A DNA stretch of 17,507 nt from Bacteroidota bacterium (GTDB lineage Bacteria; Bacteroidota; Bacteroidia; Chitinophagales; Chitinophagaceae). The stretch lies in contig JAEZJD010000038.1 in the NCBI GenBank assembly GCA_023436425.1, positions 1-17,507 on the forward strand, in the 5' to 3' direction. The translations under genes and the position numbers were made by a program. Of this stretch, positions 1 through 7,642 are shown one piece after another; position 1 is the stretch's first letter, and each line of letters starts with the position of its first letter. The notes under the pieces were generated by a model, which did no database searches, was not told the origin of the DNA, and was given only the letters and a program-made list of their open reading frames with translations.

Positions 1-408
1 TTCCCATACACTCAGCCACACTACTTCTTTTTTGTGTTGTGTAGCAATGTCTATTGCTTGTTGCATCAGTGTACTGCCCGCACCTGTTCCAATCATTTCT
101 TTCATCACATACAACCGTGCAATTTCAATTGCATCCACGTTTTTCAGTTCATCAGGCTTTTTCCCGTCGCGGATTTTTGCATAGCCCGCAATTGAATTGT
201 TGTTGTATGCGAGTAAAAAAATATTTTCCGGTTTTCCCACCTCCAGCATCAGCCTTCCTTTTGTAAACTGCTCGTTCAAAAACTTCTGCATGTCCGCCTC
301 AGTGTTATAGGCAGCAAACGTGTCAAAAAATGTTTGTCGGCTTATTTCTGCTATTGTTTCAGCATCAGCTATTGTGGCGTGACGAATGGAAAGATTACCA
401 GAATTCAT
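1..408 (-). CDS. GNAT family N-acetyltransferase (3' end outside the window)
   Basis: This is the N-terminal 136 codons of a Gcn5-related N-acetyltransferase, reading leftward from an ATG at 406-408 and still open at base 1. GNAT enzymes transfer an acetyl group from acetyl-CoA to an amine on a small molecule or protein; the substrate cannot be told from this fragment. The protein begins MNSGNLSIRHATIADAETIA, the usual first strand and helix of the fold. Residues about 94-118 form motif A: a strand (IEIARLYV) followed by the pyrophosphate-binding loop with Gly107, Gly109 and Gly111 (MIGTGAGSTLM). The next strand, VVWLSVWE, ends at the window edge, so the C-terminal motif B region is missing. 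A near-consensus -7 sequence, TAATTTG, lies on the minus strand at 423-429, about 15 bases before the start. The gene is divergent from the MG2/plug gene, with 81 bases between starts. Family assignment is secure; function is open. Confidence 0.88.
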   Translation of the reverse strand, partial: MNSGNLSIRHATIADAETIAEISRQTFFDTFAAYNTEADMQKFLNEQFTKGRLMLEVGKPENIFLLAYNNNSIAGYAKIRDGKKPDELKNVDAIEIARLYVMKEMIGTGAGSTLMQQAIDIATQHKKEVVWLSVWE

Positions 409-454
409 GGAAAAAAGTTCTGCAAATTATTGCTATTTACGAGAGTCAGCTACA

Positions 455-493
455 ATGAAACTGATTTGCATTATCTTGTTTGCGTCACTATGA
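455..493 (+). other. Possible 12-codon upstream ORF overlapping the MG2/plug start
   Basis: An ATG at 455 opens a short frame encoding MKLICIILFASL and stops at TGA 491-493. That stop overlaps the ATG of the MG2/plug gene (490-492) in the arrangement ATGA. The peptide itself looks like the start of a signal sequence. It could be a leader that couples translation, a remnant of an alternative N-terminus, or chance. Nothing else supports translation, and no Shine-Dalgarno sequence is visible, though that is normal for Bacteroidota. Confidence 0.2.
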
Positions 494-2874
494 ACAAATC
501 CTGTCTGCTATTTTTCGCTTTCTTTTTTTCAGTAACAGCTTCTTCGCAGAAAGCGGAAGAGAATCTCGAAAAACTGTACAAACAATACCCACAGGAAAAG
601 GTGGTTCTGTCACTTACAAAGAACGATTATCTGGCAGGTGAAACAATTTTTTTTAAGGGATACGTATTCAGCGGATACGATCTTACCACCATCTCTACCA
701 ATCTTTACGTGGAGCTGTACGATGCAGAAAAAAAACTGGTAGATAAAATTCTTTTGCCGTTGTACAAAGGTGCATCGGAGGGAAGCTTCGTGCTGCCTGC
801 GAGTACCGCGGAAGGTGTGTACTACATCAGGGCTTACACGCAATGGATGCTGAATTTCGATGAACGTTTTTCTTTTTTAAAAGCAATAAAAATTTACAAT
901 CCATATTCCTCCAAAAGATTACAACGAAAGCCGGTTTCCTGGTCTGCATCCGTTTTTCCGGAGTCGGGTATTCTCCTGGCAAACGTCAGCAACAAAGTGG
1001 CTGTGCGCCTCACTGCCACAGGAAGTCCGCCGCAGCAATGGACGGCGGCGCTTATCGAAAAAAACGAAGGCAGGAAGCTCCTTCAGGTTAGCTCCTTCAA
1101 CCCTCAGATTGCTCTTTTAGAATTTACGCCTGCGGCAGGAAAGACATATTCAGTTCGGATCACTGACAATGCAGGAAATACAAAAGAAGTGGAGTTGCCC
1201 AAGGTGCAGGAGCGTGGAATTGTTTTGCAAACCAGTACACAGGGGGACAAAATTTTGTATAACGTGTTCTTTGCCGGCGATATAAATTCCACCGGATACA
1301 AGATGATTGGCACGTTGCACGATCAACTTTTTTTCAAGGGATTGGTAAAACAATCATCGTCCCACATTAGTGGCAAAATTGATAAAAAAAATTTTCCGTC
1401 GGGTGTGCTGCGGCTTGCGTTGTTTGATGATAAAGAAAATGTTTTGGCGGAGCGGCTGTGCTTTATTGCTCCGTTGCATTTAAAAATCGACACACCGCGG
1501 CTAACTTTTGACAGCCTCAGTTTTGCTGCAAAGGGACTAAATCAGGTGCAGATTAATCAGGATACTGTTACGTGGTATACGTATGCAATGCAGGTGCAGG
1601 ATGCGGCATACCCGAAACCGGATAACTTCTTGAGCGAATTCTTTCTCAGCTCTGATTTTGTTTCTGAAATTGAAAATCCAACCTGGTACTTTGATGAAAT
1701 TGATGCCGTCAAAGCAACCGCATTGGATGCTTTGCTCATCACAGAATCGTGGACGCGGTACAGTTGGAAAGATGTCGTTGCCGGTAGTTTTCCGACAATC
1801 AGGTTCTCACCCGATCAATATCTGAGCTATAAAGGAACTGTGAGCAGGAAAAAGCGAATGGAAAATATAAAGGATCTTAATCTGTTGTTTAAAACACGAG
1901 ATTCCTCGATGCAAATTGTGCAGGTGCACCTGGACAGCGCAGGAAGTTTTTATTTGCAGAATGCCGCCTTTATAGACACGGTCACAGTTTATTATCAGCT
2001 AAACAGCAAAAGATATGCAGCCCGCGAAGTGGATGTGCAATTCGAAAGCTTGAACAAATTTCATCCACTAAGCCGCTCCTTCAGTTTACCGCATACGGCG
2101 TACGAACTGGTCTCGCGTTCCGGAGGAGACAGCATTCCTGCACATATTGCCTGGTCTGCCGAATCTTACAACAATGTTCGACTTGTCAACGAGAAATCGA
2201 AAATGATGCAAGAAGTTGTCATCAGGTATAATCGAAAGTCGCTAAAGCAACAGTTGGACGAAAAGCTGAGCAGAGGCATGTTCAGTGGTGGCGATGCCAC
2301 TGTTTTTGATTTTGTAAACGAAGAGCAAACATCGGCAACAGGATACAATAATATTCTGGAATGGCTTTCAGGTCGAGTGGCGGGACTTTCTGTCAGCAAT
2401 GTTAACGGCGTTCTTACGCCATCAATGCGGGGCGGCACACCTGCTATTTATGTCGATGAGATGTATACCGAACCAGATTTTTTGAACTCGCTTTCAATCA
2501 GTGACATTGCCATGGTGAAAGTGTTTCGTGGTGTTTTTATGGGCACAATGGCAGCATCAGAAGGAGCGATTGCTATTTACACAAAAAGAGGTGACATGGG
2601 AAACAGGTTTTCATTGCCTGTTTTGCCAAACAACATATTGGCTGGCTATAAAAAACAATCATCATTTTTTCTGCCCGATTACACCAACCCATTATATAGA
2701 ACTTTCCCTGACAAACGAGAGATACTATTTTACAGCAACATGCTCTTTCCCGATAAGAATTTCAATACCACTATTCGTTTCAACAACAATGACGCCGCCA
2801 AGTCATTCCGTCTCATTGTTACCGGCTTTACAAACGATGGCAGACCTGTTTTTTTAGATCAGATTATTCATTAA
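490..2874 (+). CDS. Secreted MG2-like protein with C-terminal TonB-plug-like domain, no beta-barrel
   Basis: This 794-residue envelope protein is of a type common in Bacteroidota. I start it at ATG 490 because that gives a clean signal peptide (hydrophobic residues 5-18, likely cut near SSQ at 18-20). The frame stays open upstream to 334, but that extension would run into the divergent acetyltransferase gene and has no signal sequence. Residues about 36-137 resemble a macroglobulin MG2 domain (KVVLSLTKNDYLAGETIFFKGYV, then a strand pattern ending in YYIRAYTQWM). Around 418-430, ITESWTRYSWKDV is the counterpart of the TQGWRRY-type motif often seen in this family. Residues about 610-700 look like a TonB-receptor plug (ILEWLSGRVAGLSVSN, MRGGTPAIYVDEM, IAIYTKRG), and a further Ig/MG-like segment follows at about 745-790. 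No 22-strand barrel follows, so this is not a transporter by itself. An envelope scaffold or partner role is inference. No cognate SusD is nearby. Confidence 0.85.
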   Translation: MNKSCLLFFAFFFSVTASSQKAEENLEKLYKQYPQEKVVLSLTKNDYLAGETIFFKGYVFSGYDLTTISTNLYVELYDAEKKLVDKILLPLYKGASEGSFVLPASTAEGVYYIRAYTQWMLNFDERFSFLKAIKIYNPYSSKRLQRKPVSWSASVFPESGILLANVSNKVAVRLTATGSPPQQWTAALIEKNEGRKLLQVSSFNPQIALLEFTPAAGKTYSVRITDNAGNTKEVELPKVQERGIVLQTSTQGDKILYNVFFAGDINSTGYKMIGTLHDQLFFKGLVKQSSSHISGKIDKKNFPSGVLRLALFDDKENVLAERLCFIAPLHLKIDTPRLTFDSLSFAAKGLNQVQINQDTVTWYTYAMQVQDAAYPKPDNFLSEFFLSSDFVSEIENPTWYFDEIDAVKATALDALLITESWTRYSWKDVVAGSFPTIRFSPDQYLSYKGTVSRKKRMENIKDLNLLFKTRDSSMQIVQVHLDSAGSFYLQNAAFIDTVTVYYQLNSKRYAAREVDVQFESLNKFHPLSRSFSLPHTAYELVSRSGGDSIPAHIAWSAESYNNVRLVNEKSKMMQEVVIRYNRKSLKQQLDEKLSRGMFSGGDATVFDFVNEEQTSATGYNNILEWLSGRVAGLSVSNVNGVLTPSMRGGTPAIYVDEMYTEPDFLNSLSISDIAMVKVFRGVFMGTMAASEGAIAIYTKRGDMGNRFSLPVLPNNILAGYKKQSSFFLPDYTNPLYRTFPDKREILFYSNMLFPDKNFNTTIRFNNNDAAKSFRLIVTGFTNDGRPVFLDQIIH

Positions 2875-2938
2875 TGCAGCGTTAAGCTGATCCTCCGGCA
2901 CAACGGCTTTTGTCTATACCTTCACTGAAAAAATATTT

Positions 2939-3928
2939 ATGGAATACCGGAGAATGGGAAAGGCAGGCCTTCAGTTGAGCGTTCTTTCTTATGGAAGCTG
3001 GGTAACATTTCACAAACAAATCGATGACTCGGCTTCTGATGAACTGATGGGAATTGCGTACGATAACGGGATAAACTTTTTCGACAATGCGGAGGTGTAT
3101 GCTGCAGGGGAAAGTGAAAAGCAAATGGGTAGAATCTTGAAAAATAAAAATTGGGACCGTACGTCATATTGCGTGAGCAGCAAGGCTTTTTTCGGATGGA
3201 AAGGCAAAGAAAAAAAGCCGAATCAATGGGGCTTGAGCCGCAAGCATTTGGTAGAAGCTTGTCACGAAGCATTACAGCGGTTGCAGGTCGATTATCTCGA
3301 TCTTTATTTCTGCCACCGACCAGACAAAAATGTGCCCATAGAAGAAGTGGTCACGACAATGAACATGCTGATCCAGCAGGGAAAAATTTTGTATTGGGGC
3401 ACGAGTGAATGGAGTGGTGTGGAGATTATGGAAGCACACCGTGTGGCGGCGCAACTCGGATTAATCGGACCGGCAATGGAGCAGCCGCAATATAATCTGA
3501 TGGAGCGTCATAAACTGGAAAATGAATTCCTGATGATTTTCAAAACTGTTGGGCTGGGAACAACCATTTGGAGTCCGCTGGCATCGGGGTTACTCACAGG
3601 AAAATATAATGACGGCATTCCCGAAGGAAGCAGGTTCGCCCTGCAAGGCTTCGACTGGCTGAAGAACCGGTGGATGGTGGAAGATAAATTGAACAAAGTG
3701 CGCCAGTTGAAAACCGTGGCTGATGAACTGGGCACGTCACAAGCAACTCTGGCAATTGCCTGGTGCATTGCCAATCCAAATGTGACGACAGCTATTTTGG
3801 GGGCAACTAAAAAAGAGCAGTTAACGGAAAACCTGAAGGCTTTGGAAGTGTATCCAAAGCTTACTCCTGAAGTGATGCAGCGCATCGATGAAATTGTGCA
3901 GACGAAACCTGTGTTGCCGGAACATTAA
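2939..3928 (+). CDS. Aldo/keto reductase, potassium-channel beta-subunit-like (AKR6-type)
   Basis: This 329-residue NADPH-dependent aldo/keto reductase has the full length of the TIM-barrel family. The start MEYRRMGKAGLQLS is the standard N-terminus of the group. The catalytic tetrad is complete: Asp49 (in FFDNAEVY), Tyr54, Lys82 and His126 (in CHRPD). From memory the whole chain tracks the mammalian Kv-beta (KCNAB) core closely: WVTF near 21, AYDNGIN near 40, GLSRKH near 98, YWGTSEWS near 152, WSPLASGLLTGKY near 210, and LAIAWC near 260. Kv-beta itself has Asn where His126 stands here, so this protein keeps the classical AKR tetrad. The physiological substrate (an aldehyde or ketone) cannot be read from sequence. 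It lies 64 bases after the MG2/plug gene and 68 bases before the short-chain dehydrogenase on the same strand, so co-transcription is possible but not shown. The ATG at 2939 is preceded by an A-rich stretch rather than a Shine-Dalgarno sequence. Confidence 0.93.
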   Translation: MEYRRMGKAGLQLSVLSYGSWVTFHKQIDDSASDELMGIAYDNGINFFDNAEVYAAGESEKQMGRILKNKNWDRTSYCVSSKAFFGWKGKEKKPNQWGLSRKHLVEACHEALQRLQVDYLDLYFCHRPDKNVPIEEVVTTMNMLIQQGKILYWGTSEWSGVEIMEAHRVAAQLGLIGPAMEQPQYNLMERHKLENEFLMIFKTVGLGTTIWSPLASGLLTGKYNDGIPEGSRFALQGFDWLKNRWMVEDKLNKVRQLKTVADELGTSQATLAIAWCIANPNVTTAILGATKKEQLTENLKALEVYPKLTPEVMQRIDEIVQTKPVLPEH

Positions 3929-3940
3929 AACCAATTGGTT
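3929..3940. repeat. 12-base perfect palindrome between the reductase and dehydrogenase genes
   Basis: AACCAATTGGTT reads the same on both strands and begins on the base after the aldo/keto reductase stop codon. It sits about 57 bases before the dehydrogenase ATG and overlaps a possible TTG-type -33 element (3935-3937, 18 bases before TAGTCTTT). An operator role is only a possibility; a few palindromes of this length are expected by chance in a window this size. Confidence 0.35.
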
Positions 3941-3996
3941 ACTGAAAGAGAAAGATAGTCTTTACCAAAACTATTTATCAAACATTGCCACTTGTT

Positions 3997-4875
3997 ATGA
4001 GTGAACATAAAAATGAAGGCTCACACCAAACATCCGAACGTGCGGCAGGTTCCGGCGTGTCTGGAAGAACTGCTCTGATAACCGGTGGCAGCCGCGGTAT
4101 CGGAAAAGCGATTGCACTGCGGCTTGCAAAAGAAGGAGTCAACATAGCCATTGCTGCAAAAACTACTGAGCCTCATCCAAAACTGGAAGGAACAATTTAC
4201 ACTGCGGCAAAAGAGATAGAAGAATTGGGTGTAAAATGTTTGCCGTTGCAGTGCGATATCCGTTTTGAAGATCAGATAACGGATGCAGTAAATAAAACAG
4301 TGGAAGCTTTCGGTGGGATCGACATTTTGATAAATAATGCGAGTGCCATTAGCCTGACACCCACTGAACAAACAGACCCGAAGCGTTTTGATCTGATGCA
4401 CGGCATACAGGTGAGAGGAACTTTTTTTATGTGCAAAGCCTGTATTCCGCACTTGCGAAAATCTCCCAATCCGCACATCCTGAATTTATCGCCTCCGTTA
4501 AATCTTAATCCGAAATGGGTTGCGCAACATCTTGCATACACCATGAGCAAGTATGGCATGAGCATGATCGTTCTTGGCTTGGCGGAAGAATTAAAGAAGG
4601 ACAACATTGCTGTAAATGCACTTTGGCCGAGAACAACGATTGCCACTGCTGCCGTTCAAAATTTATTGGGTGGTGATGCGCTAATGCAAATGAGTCGCCA
4701 GCCGGAAATTGTAGCCGATGCAGCTTACTACATCTTATCCCAACCGTCTGGAGGCTGCACCGGCAATTTTTTCGTTGATGAAGATGTGTTGAAGCAGGAG
4801 GGAATCTCCGACTTTTCGCCATATGCGGTAAATCCGCAACAAAAGTTAATGACAGATATTTTCCTCGATAATTGA
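3997..4875 (+). CDS. Short-chain dehydrogenase/reductase, HSDL2-like
   Basis: This 292-residue NAD(P)-dependent oxidoreductase belongs to the SDR superfamily. I choose ATG 3997 over the in-frame TTG at 3985. The Rossmann glycine motif TGGSRGIG is at 29-36, the NNAS motif at 113-116, and the catalytic residues are Ser165, Tyr181 and Lys185 (YTMSK). The match that sets the subfamily is to hydroxysteroid dehydrogenase-like protein 2: ILNLSPPLNLNPKW at 161-174, YTMSKYGMSM at 181-190, AVNALWPRT at 205-213, and the tail GNFFVDEDVLKQEGI with the ending DIFLDN are all characteristic of that group. Mammalian HSDL2 adds a C-terminal sterol-carrier SCP2 domain; this protein stops at the SDR domain. The first 22 residues are hydrophilic and probably disordered. 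Substrate is unknown; a fatty-acyl or lipid compound is inferred only from the HSDL2 name. It is convergent with lysS, 42 bases apart. Confidence 0.92.
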   Translation: MSEHKNEGSHQTSERAAGSGVSGRTALITGGSRGIGKAIALRLAKEGVNIAIAAKTTEPHPKLEGTIYTAAKEIEELGVKCLPLQCDIRFEDQITDAVNKTVEAFGGIDILINNASAISLTPTEQTDPKRFDLMHGIQVRGTFFMCKACIPHLRKSPNPHILNLSPPLNLNPKWVAQHLAYTMSKYGMSMIVLGLAEELKKDNIAVNALWPRTTIATAAVQNLLGGDALMQMSRQPEIVADAAYYILSQPSGGCTGNFFVDEDVLKQEGISDFSPYAVNPQQKLMTDIFLDN

Positions 4876-4917
4876 TGCCGCTGCCGCGATCAATGTTCAC
4901 GAGTTGAGATTTGACGT

Positions 4918-6480
4918 TTAAGCATTTTCGTCGTTGATTCGATCAGAAGATTGCTTGTCATCTTCAAACTTCTCTGGCCTCATTTGCGGAAAGAACAAAA
5001 CATCCTGAATGGAAGATTGGTTGGTCAGAAGCATACATAGCCGATCAATCCCAATTCCAATGCCTGCTGTCGGCGGCATGCCATATTCCAGTGCGCGGAG
5101 AAAGTCATGATCAATAAACATTGCTTCGAGGTCACCACGCTCCATCAATTTAAGTTGGTCCATAAACCGCTCCCTCTGATCAATAGGATCGTTCAATTCG
5201 CTGTACGCATTTGCTATTTCCTTCCCATTTATAATTAGCTCAAACCTTTCTACAAGTCCGGGTTTGCTGCGGTGTTTTTTGGTAAGCGGACTCATTTCGA
5301 TCGGATAGTCGGTGATGAAAGTTGGCTGGATATAATGATGCTCACACGTTTCGCCAAAAATTTCATCAATTAGTTTTCCATGACCCATCGACTCTTCTAT
5401 TGCAATGTTCAACTCGCGGCAAACATTTCTCAGCCGCACTTCATCCATTGTGCTTACATCGTAACCGGTGTGCTCTTTAATTGCATCATAAATACTGATT
5501 CGTTTAAAAGGTGCGTTAAACGAAATTGAATGCTCTCCAACAACAATGTCTGTTGTGCCACAAACATCCACCGCTGCCTGCTCCAGCAGTCGTTCCGTCA
5601 CATTCATCATCCATACGTAGTCTTTGTAGGCTGTATAAAATTCGAGAATGGTAAACTCCGGGTTGTGGGTTCTGTCCATTCCTTCGTTGCGGAAATTTCT
5701 ACTGAATTCGTACACCCAATCGAAGCCGCCGACGATGAGCCGTTTGAGATAAAGTTCATTAGCAATGCGAAGGTAAAAAGGAACATCCAACGCATTGTGA
5801 TGGGTAATGAAAGGCCGTGCTGCCGCGCCACCGGGAATGGATTGTAGCACCGGCGTATCAACTTCCAACGCTCCGTGATCGTTCAGAAAATGACGGATGG
5901 AGTTCATCAGTTTTGTGCGCTTGATGAAAACTTCTTTGATCGCCGGATTGATAACGAGGTCTGCATACCGCTGGCGATATTTGAATTCAGGATCAGTCAC
6001 AGCATCAAACGTTTGTCCTTCTGCTTCTTTAACTATTGGCAATGGGCGCAGAGACTTTGCAAGAAACTTCAGCTCTTTTACGTGCACGGAAATTTCACCC
6101 ATTTTGGTTCTGAAAACAAAGCCTTTCACTCCTACGAAGTCGCCGATGTCGAGAAGCTTTTTCCATACAACATCATACATCGAAGTATCGCCAATTATTG
6201 CCAGGTCATCTTTTCGTACATAAATCTGAATGCGTCCGTGGCTATCCTGCAACTCGGCAAAGCTGGCTTTACCCATGTCGCGAATGCTCATGATGCGTCC
6301 TGCGAGGCATACATCTGAAAAACGATCTTTATGCTGATCTGAAAAAGATCTTTTTATCTCTGATGAAAAGCTGTTCACCGGATATAGTGCGGCAGGGTAA
6401 GGATCTATGCCGAGATTTCTAAGTTCTTCAAGTTTCTCTCTCCGTACAAGTTCCTGCTCAGATAAATGCTGTGATTGCAT
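4918..6480 (-). CDS. lysS: Lysine--tRNA ligase, class II
   Basis: This cytoplasmic enzyme charges tRNA-Lys with lysine using ATP. The 520-residue chain has the usual bacterial layout. Residues about 57-142 are the OB-fold anticodon-binding domain (CLAGRIMSIRDMGKASFAEL). The class II catalytic core follows: a motif 1 region near 185-212, motif 2 at about 259-281 (FSRNFRNEGMDRTHNPEFT), and motif 3 at about 473-484 with the ATP-binding Arg480 (GIGIGIDRLCML). The frame is open to a TTG at 6504, but that codon lies inside the predicted -7 element (6502-6509), so I start at ATG 6478-6480, giving MQSQHLSEQE. The last 18 residues after the FFPQMRPEK landmark are a charged tail, a variable feature of the family. 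The gene is divergent from the HTH pair and convergent with the dehydrogenase. It appears intact and monocistronic. Confidence 0.97.
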   Translation of the reverse strand: MQSQHLSEQELVRREKLEELRNLGIDPYPAALYPVNSFSSEIKRSFSDQHKDRFSDVCLAGRIMSIRDMGKASFAELQDSHGRIQIYVRKDDLAIIGDTSMYDVVWKKLLDIGDFVGVKGFVFRTKMGEISVHVKELKFLAKSLRPLPIVKEAEGQTFDAVTDPEFKYRQRYADLVINPAIKEVFIKRTKLMNSIRHFLNDHGALEVDTPVLQSIPGGAAARPFITHHNALDVPFYLRIANELYLKRLIVGGFDWVYEFSRNFRNEGMDRTHNPEFTILEFYTAYKDYVWMMNVTERLLEQAAVDVCGTTDIVVGEHSISFNAPFKRISIYDAIKEHTGYDVSTMDEVRLRNVCRELNIAIEESMGHGKLIDEIFGETCEHHYIQPTFITDYPIEMSPLTKKHRSKPGLVERFELIINGKEIANAYSELNDPIDQRERFMDQLKLMERGDLEAMFIDHDFLRALEYGMPPTAGIGIGIDRLCMLLTNQSSIQDVLFFPQMRPEKFEDDKQSSDRINDENA

Positions 6481-6501
6481 GCTGCGTTTTTTTGTGCTGC
6501 G

Positions 6502-6509
6502 CAAATTTA
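6502..6509 (-). promoter_or_regulatory. Bacteroidota-type -7 element for lysS
   Basis: On the minus strand this reads TAAATTTG, a perfect TAnnTTTG. It ends 21 bases before the lysS ATG, implying a leader of roughly 15 bases. No clear TTG -33 element is seen at the usual distance. The leader contains CGCAGC twice (6496-6501 and 6481-6486) around an A-tract. Confidence 0.6.
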
Positions 6510-6637
6510 GGTTATGAAAGCTTTGGCTTCTGAAATGAACGTTATAAGAAAAAAGAACATTGATAAAAATAATTTGTCCGGTAAAAACATGATAGCAAAA
6601 CTTGAGAATTTGGTATTTTAACTGTAGAAAGTGCTAT

Positions 6638-7642
6638 ATGCCCTCGTCTTGTATTCAGGACCGTTTATTTCAGCAAATAAAAAGTAAGCTCCCTCCGAAT
6701 GGATCGTTGGCAGATGCCGTTGCAGAAAAGCTTTACATCAGCGCGGACAGTGCGTATCGCAGAATTCGTGGGGAAACTTTGCTAGTGCTTGAAGAGGCAA
6801 AAACGCTGTGCGAAGCGTACCAGATTTCTTTGGACGACTTGATGAGCAACAAGCCACATGCTATTTCATTTACGCCGGTAAAAGTTGATGCAAAGGACAG
6901 CAGTTTTGAAGGCTACCTGCGGGGAATTTTGCAAAGGTTGAGATATGTTTCACGCTTCAATAAGAATGAAATAATATACCTAACCAAAGACATTCCTTTC
7001 TTTTCCGATTTTTTATTTAAGCCATTATCCGCGTTCCATTATTTTTTTTGGATGAAATCAATTTTGCAACATCCCGCTTTTGTCCATGCAAAATTTTCTA
7101 TGAACATCTTAACCGACGAAGTGGAACAGTTGGGAAGCGAAATCTTTCTCGAATACGCTAAACTTACATCTATCGAAATTTGGAATAATGAATGTGTCAA
7201 TAGCACAATTTCCCAAATTGAATATTATCGGCACGCAGGATATTTTGAATCGCAGGAGGATGCCATAGAACTCTACAAATCATTAGCTGAAACAATTCAG
7301 CACATAAAGTTGCAGGCGGAGTACGGCTGCAAATTTATACCCGGCGAAAAGCCACATTACAAACAACAAAACTTTCAGCTGTTTTACAATAATCTTGTTC
7401 TCGGTGACAACACTATTTTGGTAACGGTGGACAATAAACGAACAGCATATTTGAATTATGACGTTTTGAACTACATGGAAACCGCAGATGAAGCTTTTTG
7501 TGATGAAACTGAAATTAAGCTGCGTAATCTTGTGAAAAGATCGACAATGCTGAGCCATGCAAGTGAAAAGCAGCGAAACAAGTTTTTCAATTTGCTCCTA
7601 CGAAAAATACCTCTTCCTTTCGATGCTTTAAGTCAAGACTAA
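6638..7642 (+). CDS. HTH (XRE/Cro-CI-like) regulator with unassigned C-terminal region, paralog A
   Basis: This is a 334-residue probable DNA-binding regulator. I start it at ATG 6638 (MPSSCIQDRL); the upstream in-frame extension adds 12 unlikely residues. Residues about 10-68 form a helix-turn-helix of the Cro/CI type, with the probable recognition helix around 36-45 (ADSAYRRIRG) and a closing helix ISLDDLM. The C-terminal 260 residues are mostly helical in character and match no enzyme or sensor family that I can name with confidence. Conserved landmarks are IYLTKDIP (113-120), FFWMK (136-140), SIEIWNN (178-184), NSTISQIEYYR (188-198), FCDE (287-290) and SEKQRNKFF (309-317). No membrane segment or signal peptide is present. 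It shares a 1-base stop/start overlap with the next gene, its paralog, so the two are almost certainly co-transcribed and translationally coupled. Ligand and target genes are unknown. Confidence 0.82.
   Translation: MPSSCIQDRLFQQIKSKLPPNGSLADAVAEKLYISADSAYRRIRGETLLVLEEAKTLCEAYQISLDDLMSNKPHAISFTPVKVDAKDSSFEGYLRGILQRLRYVSRFNKNEIIYLTKDIPFFSDFLFKPLSAFHYFFWMKSILQHPAFVHAKFSMNILTDEVEQLGSEIFLEYAKLTSIEIWNNECVNSTISQIEYYRHAGYFESQEDAIELYKSLAETIQHIKLQAEYGCKFIPGEKPHYKQQNFQLFYNNLVLGDNTILVTVDNKRTAYLNYDVLNYMETADEAFCDETEIKLRNLVKRSTMLSHASEKQRNKFFNLLLRKIPLPFDALSQD

Noticed and set aside
334..489. N-terminal 52-residue extension of the MG2/plug reading frame
   Set aside because: It overlaps the divergent acetyltransferase coding region, has no signal-like or conserved character, and would bury the clean signal peptide that starts at ATG 490.
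5875..6318. 147-codon plus-strand frame opposite lysS
   Set aside because: It lies wholly inside lysS, which has full family motifs. The translation is low in similarity to anything known and looks like an antisense shadow.
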